Shown here: positions 8,587 to 17,496 of the stretch, in pieces | How the letters are laid out: each line of letters begins with the position of its first letter | Position numbering within the stretch: the stretch's first letter is position 1 | Assembly: GCF_040026395.1 (NCBI RefSeq) | Contig: NZ_CP157278.1 | Span: forward strand, 5,456,001 to 5,520,000 | Direction of reading: 5' to 3' | DNA from: Pedobacter lusitanus | Lineage (GTDB): Bacteria; Bacteroidota; Bacteroidia; Sphingobacteriales; Sphingobacteriaceae | DNA length: 64,000 nucleotides | Position numbers and translations under genes: made by a program | The notes under the pieces: model-generated | Databases searched by the model: none | Seen by the model: the letters and a program-made list of their open reading frames with translations, nothing else | Told to the model about the DNA's origin: nothing

Positions 8587-9372
8587 TTACTGAGCTGCGT
8601 CAGCATAGGTTGAGGCAATGCGTATTTTCTTTACCACGTGAGTTACCTTTGAAGAGTCGCCACCATATACACCCCATTTCGGATCGCAGTAGTCGCTATC
8701 CAATGTTCTGCATTTTAGTCTTTTACTGCCATTGGTAAAGGTTTGCTGAACTCCATTATACCAGAATTCTATAAAACCAACTGTGTCATCTTCTGATACT
8801 TTCATGCGGACAACAAATTGTTGCCAGGTACCGGAAGTTAGCGCAATTGACCATGGAACTGTAGCGGTATGATTTTCATCAAAATGCTGTAATTCTAATC
8901 TGCCATTATTTGTGCGCAGCATCAGCGGGTGATTCGCTTTTGCTTTAGAAGTAGGATAGGCTTTCCACTGAAATACAGCTTCAGTTTTTAAAGTGAGCGG
9001 AATGTATAATTTGCTGGTCCATCCGATATAAATATCTGATCCTTCAACAGCCTGGAAATTCTTTGCCCCATGCCCTTCTGCACGATGGCTTCCAATTGGT
9101 TTATTGAAACTCCAGCATAGTGTTCCTGTTTCGTCATTGACTGTCGTAACAGTTCCGGTTTGTTCCACATTGATGTCTTTCCAGACATTGCTGCTGCCAT
9201 TGGAGGCATCTCCGTTAAATAATAAGGCTAAGGTGTTTACGGCATTGGTCTGAGTACCTGAAGTTTTTAAATCATTCTGTAAAAGCGGACTTTCGGCCTG
9301 TTTTTTACAATTTGTCAGTAAAAAAAGGCTGCTTAGGGCCAGCGTGATTCCTGCAATTTTTGTGTTTTTCAT
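8587..9372 (-). CDS. Lipoprotein resembling heparin-lyase-type polysaccharide lyases
   Basis: Lipid-anchored secreted protein of 261 residues; lipobox LLTNCKK with Cys22. The body resembles the concanavalin-like jelly roll of the polysaccharide lyase family PF14099: SHRAEGHG early, LMLRTNNGRLEL and TWQQFVVRMKVS in the middle, and the late strand PKWGVYGG where the family usually has KxGxYR. A beta-elimination on an acidic polysaccharide is the family activity, but the Arg in KxGxYR is missing and I cannot assign a substrate. It may be a carbohydrate-binding relative without activity. Confidence 0.6.
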   Translation of the reverse strand: MKNTKIAGITLALSSLFLLTNCKKQAESPLLQNDLKTSGTQTNAVNTLALLFNGDASNGSSNVWKDINVEQTGTVTTVNDETGTLCWSFNKPIGSHRAEGHGAKNFQAVEGSDIYIGWTSKLYIPLTLKTEAVFQWKAYPTSKAKANHPLMLRTNNGRLELQHFDENHTATVPWSIALTSGTWQQFVVRMKVSEDDTVGFIEFWYNGVQQTFTNGSKRLKCRTLDSDYCDPKWGVYGGDSSKVTHVVKKIRIASTYADAAQ

Positions 9373-9628
9373 AGTTTATGTTTTGATAGGTTAGATTTTT
9401 GATAAATGTTGTTATTGTTTAATTTAATAAACTTTTAATAAATGTAATGAAAAACATATTTATTGTAGAAAAATAAAATACGTGTTATTTGTTCTTGTTT
9501 TAATGTAAAATTGAATTATTGGTTTTTAATGCATGATAAAGCCGAATTAGAGATTAAGAGATTTTGATTCAGGAATATTTCAGATATGATTTTGCTTAAA
9601 TAGCTGTTATCTTTAATAAAAAAGGACA

Positions 9629-10117
9629 ATGAAGAACCTAAGACTATTTTCTACGGCTCTGATTTTTATAATCAGTACCAGTGTTTACGGACAAGCACAG
9701 AACGGGGGCAACAAACAGACGGGAGCAAAACCTACGCTGAAAAAACTGGAATGGCTGATCGGGAAATGGAAGCGTACTAATGTTAAACCTGGCCAGACAG
9801 CTACAGAAAGCTGGGTGAAAGAGTCTGCTTCCCGGTTTAAAGGGCAGGGGGTAGTGATTAAAGGAAATGACACGACTTTTGTTGAAAAGCTCAGCTTGCT
9901 CGTGAAAGATGATCAGATTTTTTATGTCGCCGATGTCAAAGAAAATAAAGGTCTTGTTTATTTTAAGCTGAGCTCAATTACTTCAACTGGTTTTGTCTGC
10001 GAGAATGCGGAACATGATTTCCCTAAAAAAATTGTATATCAGGTATCCGGCAAAGATCTGAAAGCAACTATTTCAGGAAATGGTAAAAGCATTGATTATT
10101 CTTTTGTGAAATTATAA
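9629..10117 (+). CDS. Exported DUF6265-like protein
   Basis: Secreted protein of 162 residues with a cleavable signal peptide (about 1-21, ending VYGQA). The mature part has LEWLIGKWKR near the start and the motif ENAEHDFPKKIVYQV, both typical of DUF6265, a small lipocalin-like family of unknown function. It stands alone, with the PIN gene convergent on the other strand. A weak promoter (TATCTTTA) lies about 20 bp upstream of the start. Confidence 0.7.
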   Translation: MKNLRLFSTALIFIISTSVYGQAQNGGNKQTGAKPTLKKLEWLIGKWKRTNVKPGQTATESWVKESASRFKGQGVVIKGNDTTFVEKLSLLVKDDQIFYVADVKENKGLVYFKLSSITSTGFVCENAEHDFPKKIVYQVSGKDLKATISGNGKSIDYSFVKL

Positions 10118-10130
10118 TTGGTTATGAAGA

Positions 10131-11174
10131 TTAATTAATTATTTGTAGACTACTCAATTCTTGCTTAAATGTTTTTCTGTTCTTTACAGTGATTATGATA
10201 TGCAATGCAACGTATAAATATTCAATCGTAATTATTTGATCTTTGTTTTGGCTATAGCAATTAAAATGCTCTATGGTTTTACAAGAATCCTCGGGGATAT
10301 ATTTAAATTCAATTTTTAATTCTGCTTTAATAATGGCATTGACAATAATGCTATTGTCGATCATTTCATATATGAAAAAATCATCATCATAGGGTTGAAT
10401 TAATAATGGTTTGAAGATTAATTGTTTGTTCTTTGTTTTTTGTGTGAAATAAGAATAAACAGTTTTTTTATTACTGTTATTCAGGGAATCAAATACATCT
10501 GTTTTTAAGACTTCGAAATCTAGATTTTCTGCAAGCCAATCTTCATTTATAAAACTAATTTCAGTTGCGTGTGCAGCAATAAATTCTTCGACAGATTGAA
10601 AATAATTTATTCTGATTTGTAATAAATCACATTCGGCTATTAGAGATCTCTCTAATGTTTTCTTATCTGATCCAGCAAAATCACTATGGTTTTTACTAAT
10701 TAAAGTAACTTGTTTTTGATGAGTATTTTCACAGTATTGTTTAATAGTTAGCCAAATTAATGTATCTCTAGCTTCGTATTTTTCTCCTGCCGGCTTCTGT
10801 CTCTTGATACACCTTTTAATAATCTCAGGAAGAAAATCATTATTAATGGGAATGACTTTTTCCTTTTTAATATTAAGACGCCGCTTGATATAAAGCTCAT
10901 ATTTTTCAACCTCTAAATTAATATCAATCGTAGGTGGTGAATTATGTATTGTTTTATCTATTAATGCTAAATTTAATTCATTTATGTTAGTACGAATTTT
11001 AGATTGTCGTTGTTGAAGTGCTCTTAAATACAGCTCTTTAGTTTCATCAAGTACTATTTGTGGGAGGACTATTGAGGAATTTGTTTTGATTAAATAATCA
11101 TTCAGAAGATCAAAATATTTCGATCTAAGTAGAATATCATCTCTATATATATTAGAATCAAGTATCACATCCAT
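10131..11174 (-). CDS. Solitary PIN-like (DUF4935-type) nuclease
   Basis: Protein of 347 residues whose first half looks like a PIN ribonuclease fold: Asp6 in VILDSN, Glu44 in VLDETKEL, Asp137 in ARDTLIWL and Asp165 in NHSDFAG give the four acidic positions expected. The second half has no motif I recognise. There is no antitoxin-like gene directly upstream or downstream, so it is not a standard VapC pair; DUF4935-type PIN proteins often occur singly. It is visibly more AT-rich than its neighbours, which suggests acquisition. RNase activity and a role in stress or defence are inferences. Confidence 0.7.
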   Translation of the reverse strand: MDVILDSNIYRDDILLRSKYFDLLNDYLIKTNSSIVLPQIVLDETKELYLRALQQRQSKIRTNINELNLALIDKTIHNSPPTIDINLEVEKYELYIKRRLNIKKEKVIPINNDFLPEIIKRCIKRQKPAGEKYEARDTLIWLTIKQYCENTHQKQVTLISKNHSDFAGSDKKTLERSLIAECDLLQIRINYFQSVEEFIAAHATEISFINEDWLAENLDFEVLKTDVFDSLNNSNKKTVYSYFTQKTKNKQLIFKPLLIQPYDDDFFIYEMIDNSIIVNAIIKAELKIEFKYIPEDSCKTIEHFNCYSQNKDQIITIEYLYVALHIIITVKNRKTFKQELSSLQIIN

Positions 11175-11290
11175 TAACCATAAACAATGTGATTGAAGTT
11201 ATGTTGATGTTTTTTGCAAAATTTCCAGAGGCAAAATTATACTTGTGTCGAATTGAAAATAATCATCAGAACAATATGAACTCTTTAAGC

Positions 11291-11337
11291 AAAAAAACAC
11301 CTTGATAAAATGAATTAATCCAAGGTGTTTCTTTTTT
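11291..11337. terminator. Bidirectional terminator
   Basis: AAACACCTTG/CAAGGTGTTT (11295-11304 and 11321-11330) with A residues on the left and CTTTTTTG on the right. On the minus strand it ends the phosphatidylserine decarboxylase-like gene. Confidence 0.75.
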
Positions 11338-11365
11338 GTGATTAGGTCTTGATCTGATTTTTTTT

Positions 11366-12634
11366 CTAGGTTATCACAGTTGCGATTTTTGATTTTAATG
11401 GAATATTGCTGGAATCAAGCCCCGGAGTCTGTCCATGCATATCAAATACCAGTTTGACCTGTGGTCCAAAGAATAGGCAATGAGTAGAACCTCCAAAATG
11501 GAACATCCCTAGTTGTTCTCCTTTTTTGACATGCTGACCTTCATAAACTGTAATCTGACAGGAAGAAACCTCGGCCATTCCAACTGGCATGACACACATC
11601 AGCCCGATCGCAGGATTATCGGCCTCTATAAATATCAGCGCTCTTGTGGCAAGTTCAGTGATGTAGCCTTGTGAGTCATTCGGACCGGCAGGATCATAGC
11701 CTTCTGACAATGCCTCGGCATAATAAGTACCATCCTGTACATAGGCTTTTACAATTTTCCCGCTTACAGGGCTATGCCAGCGATGATAACTTAAAGCGCT
11801 TAAAAAAGCCTGATAAACTGTTCCTCCGATAAAATTTTCCAGCAGTGGGTCATTGGCCATCATATGTTCCAGGGAATATGGTTGTGCTTTAATCCAGAAT
11901 TTGTCATGCTGTTTTACCTGATGGGCGATTCTGTAGGGCGCAGATTCACATGCATTTGCTATAACGGCATCATTATCCGGATCTGCCAGAGGCCGCTGGC
12001 CGTCTCTGAATTCTCTGGTAAAGAAGTCATCCCAGGATTTAAATCCGTGATAGGGCAGGGAGGGGTCGCATTTAAATTCTTTATCAAAATCGGGCATTGC
12101 TTTTTTAGCATCTGCACCAAACCATCCTGTTTTAGGATCTTCATTCAATACATACTTTGAATCATTGGAGCACAGAAAAATTGACCATTCGGTCAGGATT
12201 CTCTTTAATTGCCAGTTGACTTTTTCATTTAAAAAAGCGGCATAACCGGCGGTAGTACCCATAGACCAGTCCAGAATAGCGTTAATAGGAAAACCGACCA
12301 ATCCTGTTTCATTGAATTCCGGGGCTTTGGTCATTATTCTGTTGATCAGCCTTAACATCAAATGATAGTTTCTGACCTGTGGTTGTCCGGCGGGATTGTT
12401 ATTAAAAGGCGGTTTGCGCGGAACCTCCTCGAACATGAGATGGAACCACATAAAGATTTCCGGATCATCTTCTATTAATTCCTTAAATTCTTCAATTACA
12501 GGGAGCAAAGGATGTTTATCCTTTTCGACTTCAGCAATTAAATCATTTAACCATTTTTCCAGGATAGTCTGATCGGATGGAAGCCATCTGCCGACACGGA
12601 AGGCTTGTAACTTTTTGTTAGCTGTTGTTTTCAT
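11366..12634 (-). CDS. Phosphatidylserine decarboxylase-like protein
   Basis: Proenzyme of 422 residues in the long two-part class of phosphatidylserine decarboxylases. An N-terminal helical extension (about 1-170) precedes the catalytic part. Visible motifs are DDFFTREFRDGQRPL, YHRWHSPVSGKI and, near the end, MFHFGGSTHCLFF, where GGST replaces the usual LGST self-cleavage site; cleavage there would give a pyruvoyl group on Ser. Classical family reaction: phosphatidylserine to phosphatidylethanolamine plus CO2. This long class often sits outside the normal pss-psd operon, and no phospholipid gene is next to it here, so another substrate is possible. Confidence 0.82.
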   Translation of the reverse strand: MKTTANKKLQAFRVGRWLPSDQTILEKWLNDLIAEVEKDKHPLLPVIEEFKELIEDDPEIFMWFHLMFEEVPRKPPFNNNPAGQPQVRNYHLMLRLINRIMTKAPEFNETGLVGFPINAILDWSMGTTAGYAAFLNEKVNWQLKRILTEWSIFLCSNDSKYVLNEDPKTGWFGADAKKAMPDFDKEFKCDPSLPYHGFKSWDDFFTREFRDGQRPLADPDNDAVIANACESAPYRIAHQVKQHDKFWIKAQPYSLEHMMANDPLLENFIGGTVYQAFLSALSYHRWHSPVSGKIVKAYVQDGTYYAEALSEGYDPAGPNDSQGYITELATRALIFIEADNPAIGLMCVMPVGMAEVSSCQITVYEGQHVKKGEQLGMFHFGGSTHCLFFGPQVKLVFDMHGQTPGLDSSNIPLKSKIATVIT

Positions 12635-12862
12635 AAATGCTTGTTTTGCTATATGAAATTAGGCAAACCAATGAAAAACAATAAAGGTTGTTCCCGTTCA
12701 TTTTCTGTTCATTTTAGTAGAATGTAAAATGTTTGTATTCTGTTTATCAGTGTAATACGTTTTAGATATCGTTACAAAGAACAGGGGATTTGATTTAGAT
12801 GTGCTGTTTTTATTCCGGTATGCTGAAGAAGAAAAACCCGGGTATTTTTGTTGTATAAAACA

Positions 12863-12896
12863 AAAACTGCCTATGATAAGTATCATAGGCAGTTTT
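12863..12896 (-). terminator. Terminator of the Hsp70-like gene, in a 331-bp gap
   Basis: A 16-bp perfect inverted repeat (12863-12878 and 12881-12896). On the minus strand it is followed by TTGTTTT and lies 70 bp past the stop of the Hsp70-like gene. The rest of 12635-12965 shows no gene that I can support. Confidence 0.75.
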
Positions 12897-12965
12897 AATG
12901 AAAATCAGCTCAGTTTATTATACAGGATTATTACTTGGCTTCTTGTGTTCGAATTCCAGCTCAGC

Positions 12966-14237
12966 TTAGTCGGCATCAAACAAATAACCGCTATAAGCCA
13001 GTCCTTTTGCAACGCTGGTAAAGTTGTCTCCTGAGTTTACCGGGATGTGAGGGAATTTATTTCTGAACAGGTTTTGTACACCTCCAACCAGTGAGCTTCC
13101 ACCAGTTAGAAACAAACTGTCGATCTCTTCTGCTTTAATGTTGTTTTTCAGCATGAACTCATCCAGATAGACACTGATTTTATTAATATCTTTTTCGATT
13201 ACAGCAGCATATTGTTCTTTAGAAACTTCTTCATCGATCTCTATTTCCATATTGGAATAGCTAAACTGAGATACCGGCTCATCTGACAGGGTGATCTTTG
13301 TTTTTTCTATAGAACGGAATACGGAATAACCCAGGTTGTTTTCAATAAGGGTGATCAGGTTTTTAAATTTGCGGTCTTTTTTAGAATAATGATAATAATC
13401 CTGTAAGTCTTTCTGTATTCTGAGTCCGTTGAAAAAGTTCATTTTGTCCCAGGTACAGATATTGGCAAAAAGTGACATCGGAACGGTCAGGATTTTGCCT
13501 GGAGTGGCTTCATATAAAGTGTTTTTACCAAAGTAAGGTGTCCCTTTATCCCACATAAATGCTGAATCAAAACTGTCACCGCCAATATAAATACCACCGG
13601 AAGCAATCATATCATTTCTTCTGTCTTTATTGCCTACATTATCCGGGTCGAGAATCAGGTAAGTGAAATCTGTTGTACCTCCACCTAAATCGGCTACAAG
13701 TACCTTTTCCTTCTTTTTGATAGTCTTCTCGTAGGCAAATGCAGCTCCGATAGGTTCAAACTGGAAACGTACTTCATTAAAGCCTGCATTTTCTGCTGCT
13801 TTACTTAAACGGGTTTGCGCAAGTGTATCTTTTGATGTACTGTCATCATCAAAAAATACAGGTCTTCCGATAACTGCTTTCTGACAATCGTATCCAATAA
13901 TTTCATCTGCTTTGGTCTTCAGATCCTTAAGAATTAATGCGACAAGATCTGATGCATTGTATCTTTTGTTATGTATCCGTGTTTCTATAAAGCTGCTTCT
14001 TGATAAGATTTGCTTGATGGATTTGATAAACCGGCCTTTCATACCATCACTCAGGTAAGCATCAATGGCGTTTTCACCTACTACATAGTTTAATGGCTGT
14101 GTTGCACTTTGTTCCTGTTGAAAATACAACAGGGAAGGGACTGTAATTGTACTGATGATTTCATTTTTTTCTTCATCATAAATAGAAAGAGCAGAATTGG
14201 TTGTTCCAAAATCAATTCCATATAGAAACTTACTCAT
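12966..14237 (-). CDS. Hsp70-family actin-like ATPase (YegD-like)
   Basis: Chaperone-like ATPase of 423 residues. The phosphate-1 loop GIDFGTTNSALSIYD opens the protein, the phosphate-2 loop is VLVADLGGGTTDFTY, and the adenosine motif is LFLTGGSSLVGGVQ. Length covers only the nucleotide-binding domain; there is no DnaK-type substrate-binding domain, as in YegD. Start set at ATG 14237 (MSKFLYGIDFG) because the frame upstream of it adds 20 unlike residues. No DnaJ or GrpE partner nearby. Cellular client unknown. Confidence 0.88.
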   Translation of the reverse strand: MSKFLYGIDFGTTNSALSIYDEEKNEIISTITVPSLLYFQQEQSATQPLNYVVGENAIDAYLSDGMKGRFIKSIKQILSRSSFIETRIHNKRYNASDLVALILKDLKTKADEIIGYDCQKAVIGRPVFFDDDSTSKDTLAQTRLSKAAENAGFNEVRFQFEPIGAAFAYEKTIKKKEKVLVADLGGGTTDFTYLILDPDNVGNKDRRNDMIASGGIYIGGDSFDSAFMWDKGTPYFGKNTLYEATPGKILTVPMSLFANICTWDKMNFFNGLRIQKDLQDYYHYSKKDRKFKNLITLIENNLGYSVFRSIEKTKITLSDEPVSQFSYSNMEIEIDEEVSKEQYAAVIEKDINKISVYLDEFMLKNNIKAEEIDSLFLTGGSSLVGGVQNLFRNKFPHIPVNSGDNFTSVAKGLAYSGYLFDAD

Positions 14238-14496
14238 TGCGAAAGGGAAATGTTGTTTTATAATATTTTTTCTGTAGGCAATTCTCCGTTCAATCATTTA
14301 TAAAATGATCCGGGGAGATTTTACAGCTGTATTAAGATTGATATTCTTGTTGATATACGCTGTTTTAGCGCGTGCAAAGGTAGATTATTAGAATAATATC
14401 TGGGTTAAATTTGTGCAATTTGATTTAAAAATTAAAAGAAGCTGATTTTTTAAGGTTAGGAGTTGAAAAGAAGGTAGTTGTATTTCAAGATATCTG

Positions 14497-14538
14497 TTGC
14501 TATCTGTTTGCATATTTATCTACATTTGCCAATTGGCA
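14497..14538 (+). promoter_or_regulatory. Promoter with overlapping operator of the HTH/S24-like gene
   Basis: TTG (14497-14499), 21-nt spacer, TACATTTG (14521-14528, a perfect TAnnTTTG). The perfect palindrome TGCCAATTGGCA (14527-14538) covers the end of the -7 box and the expected start of transcription, about 20 bp before the ATG. This is a good candidate for autorepression by the gene product. Confidence 0.6.
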
Positions 14539-14556
14539 TAAATTACCTGAATTGAA

Positions 14557-15246
14557 ATGGATATAATCAAAAAAGTAAACGATATCGCAGTAGAATTTTT
14601 TGATGATAATAACTCGAGGTTCGCTTCTAAAATGGGAACGAGTGAAACCAATATCAGGAATTACCGGAGTAAAATTATTCCAAAGGTAGATTTCATAGTC
14701 AGATTGTGTAATGAACTCGAAATAAGTCTGGAGTGGATGTTTAATAACTCGGGCCCGATGAGGGTCATTCAAACAGAAACTTTAAAACCTGTTGCGGGAC
14801 AGCCGGTCATTCAAACAGAGCATAGAAAGGATGAGGGGGTACCACTGTATGATAGTAGTGCACAGTTAAGTCTGGTTGATCTATTTGAAGGGCATGGAAG
14901 TATAATAGATTATATCACTATACCTGGCCTTCCTAAAAGTGATGGTGCTCTGCATATCAAAGGGGATAGTATGTATCCTTTGTTGAAAAGCGGAGATATC
15001 GCTATTTATAAAAAAGTAAGGAATATTGAAGATGGGATTTTCTATGGTGAAATGTATCTGCTTTCTGTAAATATAGACGGGGATGATGCCACTATGGTAA
15101 GATATATTCAGAAATCTGATCTTGGAGTGGAATATGTCAGGTTAGTCAGTCAGCATATCAATCACTCCCCAAAAGATATGCACCTTAAACATATTAAAGC
15201 GCTGGCGCTGATTAAGGCGAGTATCCGTATCAATAGCATGCATTAA
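14557..15246 (+). CDS. HTH / S24-like (LexA-CI type) transcriptional regulator
   Basis: Regulator of 229 residues. The N-terminal domain is an HTH (SRFASKMGTSETNIRNYRSK, then LCNELEISLEWMF). The C-terminal half resembles peptidase S24: LHIKGDSMYPLLKSGDIAIY supplies the Ser-bearing GDSM loop. At the place where LexA and CI have the catalytic Lys (V-K-R) I read M-V-R-Y, so Arg may replace Lys and self-cleavage may be lost; alignment is by eye. Similar proteins are phage or stress repressors. It has its own promoter with an overlapping palindrome. No phage gene adjoins it directly; the next gene is an unknown protein. Confidence 0.8.
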   Translation: MDIIKKVNDIAVEFFDDNNSRFASKMGTSETNIRNYRSKIIPKVDFIVRLCNELEISLEWMFNNSGPMRVIQTETLKPVAGQPVIQTEHRKDEGVPLYDSSAQLSLVDLFEGHGSIIDYITIPGLPKSDGALHIKGDSMYPLLKSGDIAIYKKVRNIEDGIFYGEMYLLSVNIDGDDATMVRYIQKSDLGVEYVRLVSQHINHSPKDMHLKHIKALALIKASIRINSMH

Positions 15247-15426
15247 TAGCACGCATTAATTGCATAATTTAATTTAACATACAGGTCTGCACGGTATTTT
15301 CTAATGCATCGTACACTAAACAGGAATGTTTTTTAGTTGAATTTAGTAGATCGGATTCCATTATTCAATGGAATAATTGTTTTAGCTTTAATAGACAAAA
15401 CAACTCAAACCTTAACAAACCAGATT

Positions 15427-16380
15427 ATGCAAACACAAACTATTGCTACCAAAAGAGCTGCACAGGATGTAGGCCAAAGGATTAGTGTGGAGCTGTCGGA
15501 TTATTTGAAAAGTGGATTTAAGCAGAGATTTCCTGAGGAAAAGACTGCTGTATATCTTTCAAAAGAGACTATTTTGAAGTCTTTTGAGCATTCTGATAAG
15601 ATTTCCGGAATCAGATTTATGTATGGTTTTGAAAATGCGGATGATCCTGAATCAAGAGTATTGCTGCTGATGCCATGCAATATAACTTCAATGCATCTCT
15701 CTATTCCGAATATTATGGTAGAGTATAAGGGTTATCTGACTGATAAGGGTACCTGGGTAAGTCTGGAGAGGAGCTGGGAGCTTTTATACAATCATACTTT
15801 ACGATTCAGTGCTTACTACCCTCATCATAATTATAATAAAATAATGCGTGGTTCATTTATTGGGATCAGAAGTCTGCTCTCTTTATTGGATACCGAAGGA
15901 TGTGTGGGTATCAATTTTAATTTTGGTTATGATGATACTATCTCAGATATATCTATCAAAAACAAGCCTGTTTTTGAAGCCGTAAATTCATGGGGGGATG
16001 GTCTGGATGTGTTTGATTTCACTATGCCTTGTCCTCCGACATGTTCTCCAACTGATCCAAGATCGGTTGGTCATCATACTGAAAATATAAGCAAAAGCTA
16101 TTCTCATCCGGATAGTTTAAATCTGAATACTCATTTCCGGGATGAATATCTGTTAAAATACAATGATAACGGCCCGCTCGTTGAAATGTATTATTCTGTC
16201 AGCCCTGCTATAAGTGAAAAACTCAATGCTGTTCTGGATAGTAACAGCATTGAAGGGCATGCACACAGGTTACAGATACAAGACTTTAATAACCTGGTTA
16301 ATACGGGTAATTATGGTGAGGCAAAAATCGTCTTTGAACGTATTGTAAAGGAAATGATGGACATTTATCTATTCCAGTAA
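15427..16380 (+). CDS. Conserved-looking protein of unknown function
   Basis: Soluble protein of 317 residues with no signal peptide or membrane helix and no motif I recognise. Start taken as ATG 15427 (MQTQTIATKRAAQDVG); the TTG at 15337 would add a hydrophobic stretch that looks like untranslated leader, and a promoter-like TAGCTTTA lies there. A Pro/Cys segment (FTMPCPPTCSPTDPRS) in the last third could bind metal. It follows the HTH/S24-like gene on the same strand by 180 bp and might be its target. Confidence 0.6.
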   Translation: MQTQTIATKRAAQDVGQRISVELSDYLKSGFKQRFPEEKTAVYLSKETILKSFEHSDKISGIRFMYGFENADDPESRVLLLMPCNITSMHLSIPNIMVEYKGYLTDKGTWVSLERSWELLYNHTLRFSAYYPHHNYNKIMRGSFIGIRSLLSLLDTEGCVGINFNFGYDDTISDISIKNKPVFEAVNSWGDGLDVFDFTMPCPPTCSPTDPRSVGHHTENISKSYSHPDSLNLNTHFRDEYLLKYNDNGPLVEMYYSVSPAISEKLNAVLDSNSIEGHAHRLQIQDFNNLVNTGNYGEAKIVFERIVKEMMDIYLFQ

Positions 16381-16389
16381 GATTATATC

Positions 16390-16420
16390 TTCAGCATTCT
16401 GTATCCTGCAGAATGCTGAA
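16390..16420. terminator. Hairpin between convergent genes
   Basis: Perfect 12-bp stem TTCAGCATTCTG/CAGAATGCTGAA with a 7-nt loop, in the 40 bp separating the unknown protein from the SDR gene. T tracts are weak on both sides. Confidence 0.5.
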
Positions 16421-17320
16421 TTAAATTGCTTTTGAAGCAATCCACTCTGAAACAGATTGAGCTGCAGGTTTCCATCCCAATAATTTACGGGCATGCACAG
16501 CGCGGACACGACTGTTTGAAGCTATGGCAAATCTTGCCCAGTCCCCCAGTTCAGCTATTGCCTCTGCTACCGGCCAGCTGATCGTTTTACCGCCAAATCC
16601 CAGTGCATGGCTGACATATCCGGCAATATCGCCGTAAGACTCTTCTCCATTTTCAGCATAGAAATAAGAGGCTGAAGCTGCATTTTCCAGGGCAAGAAGA
16701 TATAAATTGGCTAAATCTGCTATATGTACATTGGACCAGCGGTTAAGCCCTTTTCCAACATAGATGCCAGCACCCGCTTCTTTTGATTTTCTAAAGATCA
16801 CTGGCAACTGATCACTCTGGACATCCAGCCCCAAAGCATCACCATATACCATTGTTGGTACAATGACTATGGATCTGACCCAGCTATTAACTCCTGCACG
16901 ACGCACCAGATCATTGATAGCGACTCTTTCTTCTCTGATATCCATTGGTTTAAATGGGGTTTCTTCAGTGAAGATTTCTGCAGATGTTGAGTCACCGCGG
17001 GCATCATCACCCACAACGCTTGATCCGGAAGTATGAATAAAGGCCTTTCCCGTTCCTTTCAGTGCTTCAATAAAAGTTTCAACAGCAATTCTGTGATCAG
17101 AGTTGGCTGTGTTAATAACTGCGTCTGCTTTTTTAGCCTGTGTGATTAATATTTCTGTATCATTCAATGTACCAATTACGGGTGTAATTCCCAGTGATAA
17201 AACAGCATCTGCTTTTTCTTTGCTGCGCACCACGCCGGTCACCTGATGACCTGCATCGATTAATATTTTTGCTACTGAACCACCTATATAACCTGTAACT
17301 CCGGTCAGAAAAACTTTCAT
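16421..17320 (-). CDS. NAD(P)-dependent epimerase/dehydratase (extended SDR)
   Basis: Rossmann-fold protein of 299 residues. The nucleotide motif GVTGYIGGSVAKIL starts at residue 7, followed by DAVINTANSDHR and the TSGSSVVGD region after strand 5. The classical YxxxK pair is not obvious, which is common among atypical SDRs of the NmrA or RfbD-like type. It may act on a sugar nucleotide or a small carbonyl compound; substrate unknown. Monocistronic, divergent from the acetyltransferase gene. Confidence 0.8.
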   Translation of the reverse strand: MKVFLTGVTGYIGGSVAKILIDAGHQVTGVVRSKEKADAVLSLGITPVIGTLNDTEILITQAKKADAVINTANSDHRIAVETFIEALKGTGKAFIHTSGSSVVGDDARGDSTSAEIFTEETPFKPMDIREERVAINDLVRRAGVNSWVRSIVIVPTMVYGDALGLDVQSDQLPVIFRKSKEAGAGIYVGKGLNRWSNVHIADLANLYLLALENAASASYFYAENGEESYGDIAGYVSHALGFGGKTISWPVAEAIAELGDWARFAIASNSRVRAVHARKLLGWKPAAQSVSEWIASKAI

Positions 17321-17470
17321 ATGTTTTAATTTGAAAAATTAGATGTACGAATTTCTGTTATATAACTTTATAATAGAAATAAGGTAATTTATAGAATAGT
17401 ATCAGGATTGTAATATCACTGGACTATCCATGATAATATTACTGGTCTACAATGATTTTTGACTGGTATG

Positions 17471-17478
17471 TAAATTTG
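17471..17478 (+). promoter_or_regulatory. Predicted -7 element of the acetyltransferase gene
   Basis: TAAATTTG matches TAnnTTTG and lies 18 bp upstream of ATG 17497, which makes that ATG the better start than ATG 17452. Confidence 0.45.
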
Positions 17479-17496
17479 TATCACAATATAATTTAT

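Noticed and set aside
14500..14772. Minus-strand open frame opposite the HTH/S24-like gene
   Set aside because: It is the shadow of a clear regulator gene and covers that gene's promoter.
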